Part shown: in pieces, positions 12,001 to 22,280 of the stretch
Layout of the letters: each line of letters starts with the position of its first letter
How positions within the stretch are numbered: position 1 is the stretch's first letter
NCBI GenBank assembly: GCA_016893485.2
Contig: JAFEKX020000001.1
Span: 7,333,501 to 7,397,500 of the forward strand
DNA: 64,000 nucleotides
Reading direction: 5' to 3'
DNA from: Streptomyces sp. P3
Lineage (GTDB): Bacteria; Actinomycetota; Actinomycetes; Streptomycetales; Streptomycetaceae
Made by a program: the position numbers and the translations under genes
The notes under the pieces: generated by a model
Told to the model about the DNA's origin: nothing
The model's input: only the letters and a program-made list of their open reading frames with translations
The model's database searches: none

Positions 12001-15000
12001 AGCGGCGAGGAGCTGGTGCTCAACCTGCCGTATCTGCGCGGGAGTCTGGGCTTCCGGATCACCGTGCGGGTGGACGGCCGGGACCGGACCGTGGACCTGC
12101 GGACGCGGCTCGCGAACCCGGTGGCGGCGGCCCGGTACGGGGACGCCGAGGGCGGGGTGCGGGACGTACGCGTGGAGCGGCGCGGGATCGGTTCGCAGGA
12201 GTCGGTGTCGTCGGAGGCGTCCGGCACCATCCGTACCCTGATGCTCCCTTGGACCGGGCTGTTCCCGATCAGCAGGGCGATCCCGGTGCGCGGTGTCGAC
12301 GCCGCGCTGACCCTCGCGCTGACCCTGAACCAGCTGTCGTCGAGCGCGTCGGTGGCGTCCGTGGTGACGTCGACGACCGCGCAGCGCAGCAACGAGCCCT
12401 CGGAACCGTACGACTTCACCGCCATGTGGGATGTACGGGTCGACACCCCGGCGCTGGCCGCGCCCGCCACCTGGGGGCGGAGCAGTCGCACGGGCCGGTG
12501 ACCATCTGGTTCCCGCAGCACCTCGCGCGCGACGAGGACGGGGAGTTGCCGGAGGCAGCGGGTCTTGACGTGCTGCCGATCTGGGGCGTGGACACGGTGG
12601 CGGAGCCCGGGCGGCTGCTCGCCGAGACGCTCCAGCACTTCCACGACCGGTTGCGGTCGCTGGACACGGACTCGCTGTCGGAGCTGGAGACGTTCCTGTC
12701 GGAGCCGTTGCTGCGCGGCACCCTGCCGATGCAGCGTGAGGGCGGGGTCTTCTCGCCGGTGCTGCTCGACACGTCGGGGCGCGCGATCGGCATGTTCCAG
12801 TTGCGGACCGACGTCACGGTCGGCGAGCCGCTGCGGCAGAGCGTCGCCGGGAAGATCAACCTGGAGAGCCACCTCACCCAACTGGTGAAGATCGACGCCC
12901 AGTCGAAGTTCAGCAGCGGCGCGTCCCTGTCCGGGAGCGTCGGTCCCGCGCTCACCGGCGACCACAGCGAGGGCCATCCGGAGGCGACGCGGCGGGTCGG
13001 CGGCGGTGTGCTGGGGCGGGTCTCGGCCCAGGCCGCGACGAGCGGCGCGCTGAACCAGAGCGCCGGCGCGTCGCTGATGCACGAGGTGCGCACCAAGCGC
13101 AGCCACCTGCTGGCACCGGCCACGGTCGAGCACACGCTGGTGTTCCACCGGGCGGGCGGCGGGCAGGAGACGTTCGAGCCGGGCGAGTGGCCGGCCGGCA
13201 TGCATCTACGGGTGATGACCGCCGAGGACGCCGAGGGCCATGCCCCGACAGCGGAGGAACTGCGGCGCCTCCCGGCGGAGTTGGAGCATCTGCGGTCGAT
13301 CGGAGCCAACGCGACACCGCTGGCCGTGACGGGCGCCGAACCCCTCTTCGTGCACGCCGAGAACTGGTTGCGCCGTGAGGGCTTCCTGCCCCCGGACACC
13401 CACACGCGCAACCGCGTCCTGCCCGACGAGGCGCTGGTGCAGGCCCAGTTGAACAACCTGCGCCGGTTCGAGCAGGCCCGCTCGCAGATCGGGCAGCGGG
13501 CCGCGACGGACGCCATGCTGGACGGCGGTCACTCGCTGTTCCTGGAGATCCCGACCGTGCCCGGCAGCCGTAGGGTGCGGCTGGTGCTCAGCGCGGAGCG
13601 CGGCGCGGGCGAGAGCACGCACACCACGGTGCTGCCGCATGTGGAGGGCGTCGGCCTGATCTCGCTGTCGACGGTCGCCGCCGACCAGAACGGCTCGCAG
13701 TACGGGGTGTCGTACGGCGCGGGCGGCTCCTTCGGCATCCCGGTGCGCGACGGCGCCTGGACCCTCGGTGGGACCGGCGACCATGTGCGCTCCCACCAGG
13801 TGCAGCACGACAACAGCGTGCAGGTGTCCGTCGGGCACGACCAGCAGTTCCAGGGCACCGGCGCGGGACAGCGCAGCGAGGTGTTCGAGGTGCCGGCCGA
13901 CTTCGCGCTCGACCTGTACGAGGGCCCGGGGAGGAGCCGCTGGTGCGGTTCGCGCACCAGACGGTCATGGAGCCGTACGTCCCGCACGGCGCACCGCCGC
14001 CCGGGCCGAACGACCCGCCGCCGCCTCCGCCGCCGGACCGGGTGGCCGGGTCGCTGCGGCTGTCGGTGCCCACGCTCCGCACGCTGCCCGCCGTCGACGA
14101 CGAGCCCGCCCCGGCGGCGCCCGCCGCGCACACCGTGCGGGCCGCGAACGCCGCCGACCGCACCGCGCTCGAACTGAGCGACGAGCACGGCGACCCGCTG
14201 CCCGACTCGATACCGCTGCCGGACGACTCGATGGTGGAGGTGTTCCGGGCGTCGGCCGCGCTCGACGACGCGTTCCGCGCGGTGCTCGGCAACACCTACC
14301 AGGGGCATCCGGCACGCGGCCTGCTGGACGGCGTGCTCGACGCCGTCGCGGACCGAACTCCCGGCCTCGTGGCCCGAGTCGGCCGTGCCGTCGGTGAGTC
14401 GCTGGCCGGTGCCGCCGCCACCGACCCGACCACGGTGACGGCGGAGATGCTGACCGCCGCCCGCAACCCCGTCGCCCTGCTGGCCCGCGGCCACCAGGTG
14501 TTCAAGGGCGCCTATGTGATCGAGGGCCTCACCCTGCCCGGGCTCGCCGCCGACGAGGTGCTGTCGGTGGAGATCCGCGGCGCCCTGCGCCGGGCAAGGG
14601 CCTCGGACGCGTTCACGCAGTACTTCGAGTCCGGGCTCAACGCCTCCGACGGCGCCGGACAGCAGCGCGGGGTGTCCCACGCCGTGCAGTGGGCGGCCGG
14701 CTTCACCTCCGTCCACAACAACTCCAAGTCCCAGACGCCGAGTTCGGACCAGGCGGCGGGCAACGACGGCGACATCGGCGGCCTCGGCGACGGCGGCATG
14801 AAACGCCGCGCCGACGCCCCCGCCGAGCCACAGGGCGGCGGTACGTCCACCTCCGCGCCGCGCGCCGCGACCCTCAACCCCTCGGCCCGCTACACCCGCA
14901 CCAGCCGCCGCGAGAAGGGCCGCGGGCTCGCCTCCTCGACGGTCGTGCACCGCACCGCCACCGAGGGCGGCACCCAGCACCGCGTCTCGGCCGACGCCCT

Positions 15001-18000
15001 CCTGCTGGTCACCTTCCGCCGCGGCCGCCGCAACGTGGTGGGCAACGCGCTCGGCCAGGGCGAGGGCCGCGCCGTCACCGTCGCGGTCGAACTCCCGGAC
15101 GCCGTACGGTTCTTGATCTCCCCGGCGCAGATACGGCGGCACGCCCGCTGGTACTCCACCGTGCCCGGGCTCACCGTGCCCGCGCCGGTACCGGGCGACG
15201 TGCTGCTGCCGCGCCGCTTCGTCGCCTCCGGCGAGGTCGGCCTCGGCAGCGTCCAGGCGATGGACCAGTTCACCGACGCCACCCGCTCCGTGCAGCGCCC
15301 CGACCTGTTCCGGCGGCAACTCCTCACCCTCATCGAGGAGGAGGCCCCCGGCACGACCCGCCCCGGCCACGCGTCCTACCTCGCCGGAGTCGACACCCGC
15401 ATCGCCGACCTCACCTCCACGGCGGGCCTGCGGACCCTCGCGGGCCGGGGCCCCGGCCGCGTCCAGCGCTTCCGCTTCCGCCACGTCGGCTACGGCGGCG
15501 CCCGCCTCGTCGAGGTCACCCTCGCGGCCCGCCCGGACGCCGACGACCACGCGCTCCGGGGGCTGCGCGGCCACCGGGGCGCCCAGGGCACCGGCATCGA
15601 GCAGTTCCACGGCCACACCCCAGCCGCGGTGACCGACCGGACCTCCCACAGCGTCCGCCACTCCGGGTTCGTCCAGCTCCAGACCCGGCTCCCGAGGCCC
15701 ACCGGCGGCCCCCGCACCGACCGCGCGGGCGCCCTGCTCGGCGCCGACACCCTGCGCGGCAACTCGGCCCGCGTCACCCGCGCCGCCGAGGACCGGCACT
15801 GGCTGCGCACCGACAACGTCGCCGACTTCGACGGCGTCCCCTACCGGGTCGTCGCCACCGTGCGCTCCTCCCTGACCGCCGACTGGCTGATCGACCTGCC
15901 CGCCGGCATGCTCCAGCACGGCGTGCTCAGCCTCACCGACGCGAACACCACCCTCGTCAACCGGATCACCCACCTCTTCCTCGGCCGCCCGACCCGCACC
16001 ACCGCCGTGCACACCATGGCCGCACTGCGCTTCACCGGCAGCGAGACCGCCGAACCCGCCCCGGCCGAACGGACGTTGGCGGCGGGCCGGTCCGTACAGC
16101 GACCGACGCCGACCGGTCACCGGTTCACACCGGGCGGCCCCGCACCCGTCTTCTCCTTCGACGCCGGCACCCACCTCGCCGCCGCGCTCGGCGAGGTCGC
16201 CCCGGCCCTCACCCGCGACTGGCGCCGGATCGCCTCCTCCGACTCGGCGGACAACACCGCCGTACGCATCGGCGAACTCCTCCAGGCGGGCACCATCTCC
16301 CTCGACCACCCGCGCGGCCCCGCCGGACTCACCACCTCGATGCCCGGCGCCTACCCGCTCCAGGGTGCGCCCGGCACCCCGCCCCGGCTCACCGTGGAGC
16401 TGTACCGGCCGCGCCCGGTGACCGACGCCGGCGACGTGACGATCGACCGGGTACGGCTCAACACGGTCAGCGCGGGCTCCGCCTCGCACGCGGGTCTCAC
16501 CGGGAGCCTCTCGGCGCAGGGCGGCTTCAGCGCCACGGACCCAACCGCCAACTGGTCGGCTTCACCATGCCGGTGCTCGCCCGTCCGGCGCAGGACCCGG
16601 CTCGGGCGGGGCCGTCGTCGGCACCCGCCGCGAGTGGCTCAAGCGCGGCGACACCAAACTCCCAGCGGGCACCCGAGGCACCCGCAGCCACGAGATCGTC
16701 GCCGACGCGATCCTCACCGTCCACGGCCCGAACGGCACCCGGTACGTCACCGGCACGGTCCGGCTGCGCCCCCTGGAGCGCGACCTCCTGGGCCACGGCG
16801 TCACCACGGGCCTGACGAACCCGGGCGTCTACGACGGCGCCTCCCTCACCCGCGAGGCGGCCGACGACCGCGCACCGGGCGACCGCGCCGACGACGTCCT
16901 GCGCGACTGGCGCACGGTCCCGCTCCGCGACCTCCCGACCCTCATGGCCCACGGCATCGGCGCCACCGCCGACGGCGACGACGGCATGATCCAGCTCTGG
17001 CTCGCCACCGACGGCACCGCCGACCAGACCGCCCGCGCCCTGTACGCGGCCTCGGGCACGGCCGCGCTGCTGGCACGGCCGGTCGAACTCGCCCTGCGGG
17101 ACGGGCAAGGCGTGCGGTTCCGGCAGTTCGGCGCGGACGGGGATCCCTTGGTGTCGCCGGGAACCGAGGAGTTGGGCGAGGGGCAGGGCGACGAAAGCCT
17201 GGAACACGGGCAGTTGGAGGGCGACCAGGGGGACGGTGCGGGGCCGAGCGACGCGGGCCGGGGGCGCCGGGGTGGCGCAGGTCGAGGTGGCGTGCGTCAG
17301 GGTGATCCCGCTCTCGACGCGGGCTGGGCCGCCGCACGGGTCCAGATCCGCGCGCTGGAGGACGCCGGGCACGCGGAGGACGCCGCGCGCACCGAGGAGA
17401 TCCGGCGCCAGGACCAAGTGCCGCACGCCCAAGAGGCGTTGGCCGAGGCCGAACCCCGGGTGACGGAGGCGGACCGGGAACTGCACGAGGCCGAGGCAGC
17501 GGCGGTCACCGCCGCCGACGAACTCGACGTCGCCGAGCGGGCCGTCGTGGCCGCCGCGCGCACCGACCAGGAACGCGCCGCCCGCGTCGCGGAGTTGGCG
17601 ACGGAACTCCAGGAACAGAACGAGCGGGCGGAGGCCGCGACCCGGGCGGCGGGGGAGGCCCACGACGCGGTCCGCACGGCGGAGGACGAACTCGCGGCGG
17701 CGGAACGGGCCGTACGAGAGGCGGAGGAGGCCGCGCGGGAAGCGGCGGAGCAGGAGGCAGCCAACGCGGCTGGGCAGAGCGGGAGTTCGCAGCGTGGTGA
17801 GGGCAACCCCGCATCGAACGGCTCCGGTTCGCTCGCCCGCCGTCAGTCACAGCGGAACCGGGCCCGCAACATCCTGGACCAGGCCCGGATCGACGCCGCC
17901 GCGGCCGACCGTGCCGCCGACACCGCCCGGCACGCCGCCGACGACACCGAACTCCGCCTCGGCCTTGCCCGGGACGCGGCCCGTACCGCCGCCGCCGGAC

Positions 18001-18948
18001 TGACCCGGGCCCGAAACACCGCCGCGACGGCGGCCGAGACGGACCGTACGGCCCAGGCGGAGCTGACGGCGGCGACGGCACACCGCGACCAGATGCTCGC
18101 CGCGCGGAACGAGGCCCAGCAGGCGCTGGACGCCCTCACCGGCGGGATCGACGACGCCCTCGCCGAGCAGGCCAGGCAGGCGGCCCGGCAGCGCAACGCG
18201 GAGCACGATCTCGGCGACGTCGTAGCCCTGTTGGAGACCCGGCGGGCCGCTGCGGGCGACGGTACGGCTCCGCTGACCACCGGTTCCCTGTCCGCGACCC
18301 CGGCCGGCTGGCCCGCCGCACGCCCCGCCCGCCGCTGACCCGCAACGGTCTGGGACCGGCGACCGAGTTGACGGACGACCCGCAGGAAGAGCCGGAGAAC
18401 GAGCCCCAGGAACCGGAGCTGCCTCCGGTCGTGGCGCCGGAGCAGGGACCCGAGACGTTCGCCCACGCACTGGCCCGTCTCCTCTCGACTCCCGGTACCA
18501 CCGCCCCCGCCCCCGCCTGGACCCGTGCCCGAGACCCCCACACCGCCCTCCTGGCCTGGGCCCGGGCCGACGTGGTGGCTCATGGCGCCCTGACGACGCC
18601 CCGCTGCCGACGCCGGAGACCGCGGTGCCGACCGACGTGCTGGCCGAAATCGGCGCGCTCACCGAGGAGTTGCGCGCCCAGTCGATCCTGCAGAGCGGCA
18701 CGGTGACCGTCGGGGAGGCCGGCCTCGACGACGCGGCACGCCTCGCCCTGGTGCTGGCCCGCCCCGAAGACGCCGCCTACGCGGCCACCCTCGCGGCCCT
18801 GGTCGCACGGGACACCGGGCGGCCGGTCGCGCTGCTCGGCCCCGGCGAGCTCACCCAGCGCTTCGGCCCGGCCGAGGGCACCCCGCTGACCTTGTATTTT
18901 GACGGCAACCGGTTCACGGTCAACCCGCCCGCCCCGGACGACGACTGA
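1..18948 (+). CDS. Giant tandem-modular protein with OTU-like protease, zincin and coiled-coil domains (5' end outside window)
   Basis: More than 6,300 residues of one protein lie in the window; the start is upstream. Reading across frameshifts gives two successive units of about 2,840 residues, each with coiled coil, Pro/Thr/Lys linker, OTU-like cysteine protease (GDGNC ... NHY), HExxH zincin and a roughly 1,700-residue region of mostly beta-type sequence. A third coiled coil (17340-18240) and a unique tail ending in PPAPDDD follow. Breaks are seen near 858, 1135, 1180, 2270, 3230, 4660, 4750, 5610, 6455, 7550, 7840, 7985, 9760, 10060, 10850, 11800, 12470, 13930, 16560, 16620, 18330 and 18590, mostly one lost C or G, plus one in-frame TGA at 10261. 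The two units support each other's reading frame at the breaks, so I treat it as one gene. No signal peptide or membrane segment is visible in this part. The lectin gene 37 bp downstream is probably co-transcribed. Giant Streptomyces proteins with names such as 'lonely Cys domain-containing' may be relatives; that is from memory. Substrate and role are unknown. Confidence 0.75.
220..1130 (+). other. Coiled-coil segment A of the giant protein
   Basis: Ala/Glu/Arg/Asp-rich helical sequence with long stretches lacking Pro and Gly, for example KASAKAATDAAALVERLKRD and EEAVEEAEQDARDAETAA. It is followed by a Pro/Thr/Lys-rich linker (about 1130-1500). A frameshift near 858 loses one G after CCCCC, as shown by alignment with segment B. 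Confidence 0.7.
1508..2380 (+). other. OTU-like cysteine protease domain A
   Basis: The block GDGNCLLYAVIGSAP matches the OTU catalytic Cys motif (Asp-Gly-Asn-Cys); the Cys codon is 1532-1534. The His block LEVHYTGLNHYSAS has the candidate catalytic His at 2356-2358. Between them, GDAFLPLLAADTLGAPIHVF resembles the OTU segment before the His strand. Domain length is about 290 residues, long for OTU because of a helical insert (VADRLAAARDG ... ADLQARYMQAV). OTU proteins cleave ubiquitin-like or other isopeptide or peptide bonds; what this one cuts is unknown. A frameshift near 2270 separates the two halves in the sequence as given. Confidence 0.65.
2560..3200 (+). other. Zincin metallopeptidase-like domain A
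   Basis: The motif LLHEVLHYLGLPDEQ (HEVLH at 2968-2982) is HExxHxxGLxDE, a zinc-binding metallopeptidase signature. It is followed by RTTGLMAT, which could be a Met-turn. About 200 residues, directly after the OTU-like domain. I cannot name the peptidase family; a toxin-associated or gluzincin/metzincin-like domain is likely. Confidence 0.6.
2791..3180 (+). repeat. Near-identical DNA tract, copy A (zincin core)
   Basis: Counting by eye, about 7 differences in 390 nt against 11349-11738 (about 98 percent). Upstream DNA (2560-2790) drops to roughly 80-85 percent and downstream DNA (3300-4000) is far more diverged, so the tract has sharp borders. Confidence 0.8.
3290..8510 (+). other. Long uncharacterised beta-rich region A of the giant protein
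   Basis: About 1,700 residues with Ser/Thr/Val-rich alternating patterns (VDGRDHTVDVQLTL, TSGIGVSGSAAAALTG). It resembles stacked beta domains; I recognise no named family. It contains a repeated helical-to-beta landmark ALFKNSYVVEGL-type near 6030 (matched near 14500 in unit 2). At least eight frameshifts occur here. Confidence 0.5.
8740..9660 (+). other. Coiled-coil segment B of the giant protein
   Basis: Close copy of segment A (shared LVERLKRDFADARRTVTTLP, RARSDRQ, TQTENTVRAERAA, EIDALDDTIQ). It is slightly longer because of an Ala/Pro insertion near 9150-9230. The linker behind it (9670-10050) is Thr-rich where copy A is Lys/Gly-rich. Confidence 0.7.
10048..10935 (+). other. OTU-like cysteine protease domain B
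   Basis: Second copy of domain A. The Cys motif GDGNCLLYAVIGSAP is intact (Cys codon 10072-10074) and the His block HYTGLNHYSAS is intact (His codon 10914-10916). It is interrupted by an in-frame TGA at 10261 and frameshifts near 10060 and 10850. If those are errors, both catalytic blocks are conserved in both copies, which argues that the domain is an active enzyme and not a relic. Confidence 0.6.
10261..10263 (+). other. In-frame TGA inside OTU-like domain B
   Basis: The frame is open on both sides. In unit 1 the aligned codons are GCA CGG CGG GAG; here they are ACC TGA CGG GCG. This is a substitution-type stop, unlike the single-base deletions elsewhere. Confidence 0.7.
11130..11760 (+). 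other. Zincin metallopeptidase-like domain B
   Basis: Second copy with the same HEVLHYLGLPDEQ motif (HEVLH at 11526-11540) and GLMAT. Its 390-nt core is almost identical in DNA to domain A while the flanks are clearly more diverged. Confidence 0.6.
11349..11738 (+). repeat. Near-identical DNA tract, copy B (zincin core)
   Basis: Partner of 2791-3180 at a constant offset of 8558 bp. The most likely cause is recent gene conversion between the tandem units; strong selection on the zincin sequence alone would not keep synonymous sites identical. Confidence 0.8.
11836..16980 (+). other. Long uncharacterised beta-rich region B of the giant protein
   Basis: Counterpart of 3290-8510, with the same order of landmarks but much lower identity. 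Contains a Pro-rich hinge (PPPGPNDPPPPPPPDR near 13990) and a Ser/Gly/Gln linker near 14710-14870. No named domain recognised. Confidence 0.5.
17340..18240 (+). other. C-terminal coiled-coil segment C of the giant protein
   Basis: Third Ala/Glu-rich helical segment at the same place relative to a unit boundary but with unrelated sequence (EAEPRVTEADRELHEAEAAA, AEEAAREAAEQEAANAAG). It is not followed by OTU-like or zincin domains; the protein ends after about 200 more residues. The array therefore seems to end with a specialised last module. Confidence 0.65.
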
Positions 18949-18985
18949 CCGGTCGTCACCCGATCCCCTTTCTGGAAGGACCAGC

Positions 18986-20217
18986 ATGTCCGGCAAGAAC
19001 AGCCCGCAGCACCAGGCAGCGACGGGCGGGGCGGAGCCCACTCCGGCCCCGGACACCACCGCGAGCGGCGCCCCGAGACCGGCACCGAACTCCCGTCCAC
19101 GAGCGGTGAGTCGGAGAGCGGCGGCACCGCTGCCACCGGCACCCCGGAGACCGCGGCGAAGACGGAAGCGGCGCTGACGCCCCCCGCGCGGCCCGCCGCG
19201 GCGGCCCAACTCCCCGGCGCGGAGGCCGCCGTAGGCACCGGTACAGATACCGACGGTGCCACCGCCGAGGCGGCCCCCGACACCCAGGCCCAAGGCCACG
19301 CCGACCCCGACCCGGCCCCCCGAAGCCCTCGCCGGTGCGGCAACGGCCGAGTCCGGAGGCGGAGTCGGGGCGGGCTCGGGAACCGGTGAGGAGGACACCG
19401 CCGCCGCCCCCGCCTTCGGCCGTCCCTCCCGGGGTCTCCTCGCCGGCGCCGCGATAGCCGGTGCGCTGCTGATCGGGGTGCCGTTCCTGGTGTCGGGGAT
19501 GCTCGGCAAGTCGAGTTCGGACAGTAAGCCGTCGGACCAAGTGGCCGACGCCGGAACGGTGTTGAACGATGCGACGACGGACAGCGGCGCGGGTGCCTAC
19601 GGTTCGGCCAGCCCGGACCCGACCACGCCGAAGGCGACCCCTCGCACCCGTCCGGCGGCAAGAACAACGCGGTGAAGAACGGCGCGGGAGCGGCGGCGGC
19701 CGGTGCGGGTTCCGGTGCCGGGGTGATCGCGGGCAGTTCCGCCGAGGCGCCCAAGAAGGCGTCCTCCGGGAAGAGTTCGACGAAGAAGTCCACCACGCCC
19801 AGGGTCACGGCCACCAAGACGGTGATCAGCGCCCCCGGCACCACCATCTACGGCCACGCCTCCAACAAGTGCATCGAGATGGTGGGTCACAAGGGCGCCG
19901 ACGGTTCACCGCTGCAGATCAACAGCTGCACCGGCAAGAACTGGCAGAAGTGGGACTTCCGTTCGGACGGCACGATCCGCTCGATGGGCCTGTGCATGGA
20001 CGTCGCCTGGGGCTCGTCGGCGAACGGCGCGGTGATCCAGATCGCGGTGTGCAGCGGCAACCCGGCCCAGCAGTTCCGCCTCAACTCCAGCAACGACCTG
20101 GTCAATCCGCAGTCCAACAAGTGCGTGGACGTCAAGGACCAGAAGACCGGCAACGGCACCCGGCTCCAGCTCTGGGACTGCAACGGCCAGGACAACCAGA
20201 AGTGGAGCACCCGCTGA
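18986..20217 (+). CDS. Membrane-anchored ricin B-type (beta-trefoil) lectin
   Basis: About 410 residues. The N-terminal part (about 150 residues) is Pro/Ala/Thr/Glu-rich with no signal peptide, followed by one membrane segment (GLLAGAAIAGALLIGVPFLV, about 19435-19495), a Ser/Thr/Lys linker and a C-terminal beta-trefoil with the QxW-type repeats NWQKWDF, PAQQFRL and NQKWSTR plus paired cysteines (CIEM, SCTG, LCMDV, VCSG, CVDV, WDCNG). The topology suggests the lectin faces outside and the Pro-rich part inside. The start follows GGAAGGA and lies 37 bp behind the giant gene, so the two are probably one operon and the lectin may be its surface partner. Frameshifts: one lost C near 19072, one near 19320 and one near 19645. 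The ligand is unknown; galactose-, xylan- or arabinan-type sugars are usual for the fold. Confidence 0.75.
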
Positions 20218-20233
20218 ACACGGCGGTGCCACC

Positions 20234-20265
20234 TGGACATGATGGTGCCGCCGCACCCGTGGGCA
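20234..20265. terminator. Hairpin between convergent lectin and murA-like genes
   Basis: Perfect 10-bp inverted repeat GGTGCCGCCG / CGGCGGCACC with a 12-nt loop, in the short gap between two convergent genes, so it could serve both directions. No U-tract, as usual in Streptomyces. Confidence 0.6.
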
Positions 20266-20295
20266 CGGCGGCACCCAGGACGTCCGCGAGGGGGC

Positions 20296-21821
20296 CTAGA
20301 TGTCGCGGAAGATCTCGATCTGCGCGCCGACCGAGTTGAGCCGCTCCGCGAGATCCTCGTAACCGCGGTTGATGACATACACGTTGCGCAGGACGGACGC
20401 CCTCCGCGGCCATCATCGCGAGCAGGACGACGACCGCGGGCCGCAGCGCCGGCGGGCACATCATCTCGGCGGCCCGCCAGCGGGTCGGGCCCTCGACCAA
20501 CACGCGGTGGGGTCGAGGAGTTGGAGCCGGCCGCCGAGGCGGTTGAGGTCCGTGAGGTAGATCGCGCGGTTGTCGTAGACCCAGTCGTGGATGAGGGTCT
20601 GGCCCTGCGCGACCGCCGCGATGGCCGCGAAGAACGGCACGTTGTCGATGTTCAGGCCGGGGAACGGCATCGGGTGGATCTTGTCGATCGGCGCCTCCAG
20701 CTTGGAGGGCCGGACCGTCAGGTCCACCAGGCGCGTACGGCCGTTGTCCGCGACGTACTCCGGGGTGCGGTCGTGGTCGAGGCCCATCTCCTCCAGGACC
20801 GCGAGCTCGATCTCCAGGAACTCGATGGGCACCCGGCGGACCGTCAGCTCCGACTCGGTGACGACGGCGGCGGCCAGCAGGCTCATCGCCTCGACCGGGT
20901 CCTCGGAGGGGGAGTAGTCCACGTCGACGTCGATGGTCGGCACGCCGTGCACGGTGAGGGTGGTGGTGCCGATGCCCTCGACCTCGACGCCCAGCGCCTC
21001 CAGGAAGAAGCACAGGTCCTGGACCATGTAGTTGGAGGACGCGTTGCGGATGACCGTGACACCGGCGTGCCGGGCGGCGGCCAGCAGCGCGTTCTCGGTG
21101 ACCGTGTCGCCGCGCTCGGTCAGCACGATCGGGCGGTCGGGGAGACGGACCGGTCGATCCGGGCGTGGTAGAGACCCTCGGTCGCTGCGATGTCGAGACC
21201 GAAGCGGCGCAGCGCGATCATGTGCGGCTCGATGGTGCGCGTCCCGAGGTCGCAACCGCCCGCGTACGGCAGCTTGAAGCTGTCCATGCGGTGCAGCAGC
21301 GGGCCGAGGAACATGATGATCGAGCGGGTGCGGCGGGCCGCCTCGGCGTCGATCGACTCCATCTCCAGCTCGGCCGGCGGCACGATCTCCAGGTCGACGC
21401 CGTCGTTGATCCAGCGGGTACGGACGCCGATCGAGCCGAGTACCTCCAGAAGGCGGTACACCTCCTCGATCCGCGCGACCCGGCGCAGCACTGTGCGCCC
21501 CTTGTTGAGGAGCGAGGCGCACAGCAGTGCCACGCACGCGTTCTTGCTGGTCTTCACATCGATCGCGCCGGACAGCCGGCGTCCGCCGACCACCCTCAGA
21601 TGCATCGGACCGGCGTAGCCCAGAGAGACGATCTCGCTGTCCAGGGCTTCACCGATTCGAGCGATCATCTCAAGGCTGATGTTTTGGTTGCCGCGCTCGA
21701 TGCGATTGACGGCGCTCTGACTGGTGCCGAGCGCCTCGGCAAGCTGCGTCTGTGTCCAGCCCCGATGTTGCCGGGCGTCACGGATGAGCTTGCCGATACG
21801 TACGAGGTAGTCGTCTGCCAT
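20296..21821 (-). CDS. murA: XRE-type HTH fused to UDP-GlcNAc 1-carboxyvinyltransferase (MurA paralogue)
   Basis: About 508 residues, against about 420-450 for ordinary MurA. Residues 7-60 are a Cro/CI-type helix-turn-helix (WTQTQLAEALGTSQSAVNRI). From about 72 on it is an EPSP/MurA fold: VKTSKNACVALL, AGGC with the catalytic-type Cys190 (DLGTRTIEPH follows), LTERGDTVTENALLAA, and the C-terminal NVYVINRGYEDL-type end. MurA makes the first committed peptidoglycan precursor from UDP-GlcNAc and PEP in the cytoplasm. Frameshifts: one lost C near 21140 and one or two near 20400-20515. No Shine-Dalgarno sequence precedes the ATG; a TATA-like GATAAC 9 nt upstream would fit a leaderless start. I recall SCO5998 as a long second MurA, but whether enzyme or regulator activity dominates is not known. 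A palindrome sits directly upstream. Confidence 0.85.
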
Positions 21822-21833
21822 GAGGCCGAGGTT

Positions 21834-21849
21834 ATCTCAGATATGAGAT
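21834..21849. promoter_or_regulatory. Palindrome ATCTC-N6-GAGAT in front of the HTH-MurA gene
   Basis: ATCTCAGATATGAGAT, 13-28 bp upstream of the start codon. The half-sites and the 6-bp spacing are the same as in the palindrome upstream of aconitase at 22281-22298. Inferred to be an operator, perhaps for the HTH domain of the adjacent protein. Confidence 0.5.
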
Positions 21850-21896
21850 GGCGCCTCCTGGGGGTCCATTCGGGTGACGACCGGTCAGCGGCGCCG

Positions 21897-22094
21897 TCAG
21901 TCGTCCTTCTTGGTGCGCGTCTTGCGCCACCCGAACGGCCCGGGCAGGTTCATCGATGTCGTACGGCGCCCCGAGGTACTGCGTGTGTACCGCGGTCCGC
22001 GCTTGCCCCCGGTCGTGAACGACAGGGACCCCTTGTTGATGTTCAGCCGAAGCCAGGGAAGGATCCGGAAACTCTTGCGGAACGTGAGCGGCAT
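21897..22094 (-). CDS. Small DUF4236-type protein
   Basis: 65 residues starting MPLTFRKSFRILPWLRLNIN. The pattern RKSxRxxPxxRLNxxKxxxSxxxG is that of DUF4236 small proteins of unknown function; the C-terminus is very basic (GWRKTRTKKDD). The start was chosen because GAAAGGGG lies 6 nt upstream; the longer frame to 22142 has no ribosome site. It lies alone between the murA-like gene (same strand) and aconitase (opposite strand). Intact, without frameshift. Confidence 0.65.
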   Translation of the reverse strand: MPLTFRKSFRILPWLRLNINKGSLSFTTGGKRGPRYTRSTSGRRTTSMNLPGPFGWRKTRTKKDD

Positions 22095-22280
22095 GCGCGC
22101 CCCTTTCGTCTCGCACCGGATACCCCGAAGTCCGCCAATCATCCAAGGACAGAAGGGAGTTGTTCACTTCTCCCCGTCGCTCCCGGACCGGACGTGCCGG
22201 GTCACCACGACCGGCGCCGGGGTCGGGGGAGTGGCGCGGCCGGGTCCGGGCATGACCAGCTCGCCCCCATGTACTAGAGT

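Larger units (their letters stand above)
8521..16980 (+). repeat. Giant-gene tandem unit 2
   Basis: This repeats the whole architecture of unit 1. Conservation is uneven: the coiled coil, OTU-like and zincin parts are very close, while the beta-rich region (11836-16980) has diverged strongly but keeps landmarks such as LRGTLPMQ, INLESHL, ALTGDH, HWLRTDN/RFWLRTDN and RALYAASGTA. It ends where GMIQLWLATDG (about 16985) restarts the unit boundary. Confidence 0.8.

Noticed and set aside
13529..16489. A 986-codon open frame on the minus strand
   Set aside because: It is antisense to the conserved second unit of the giant gene. Long antisense frames are normal in very GC-rich DNA, and the translation is low-complexity Gly/Arg/Val/Ala without motifs.
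1..18948. The tandem units as an assembly duplication artefact
   Set aside because: The units differ widely in the beta-rich regions (11836-16980 against 3290-8510), which a false duplication would not produce; only the 390-bp tract is nearly identical.
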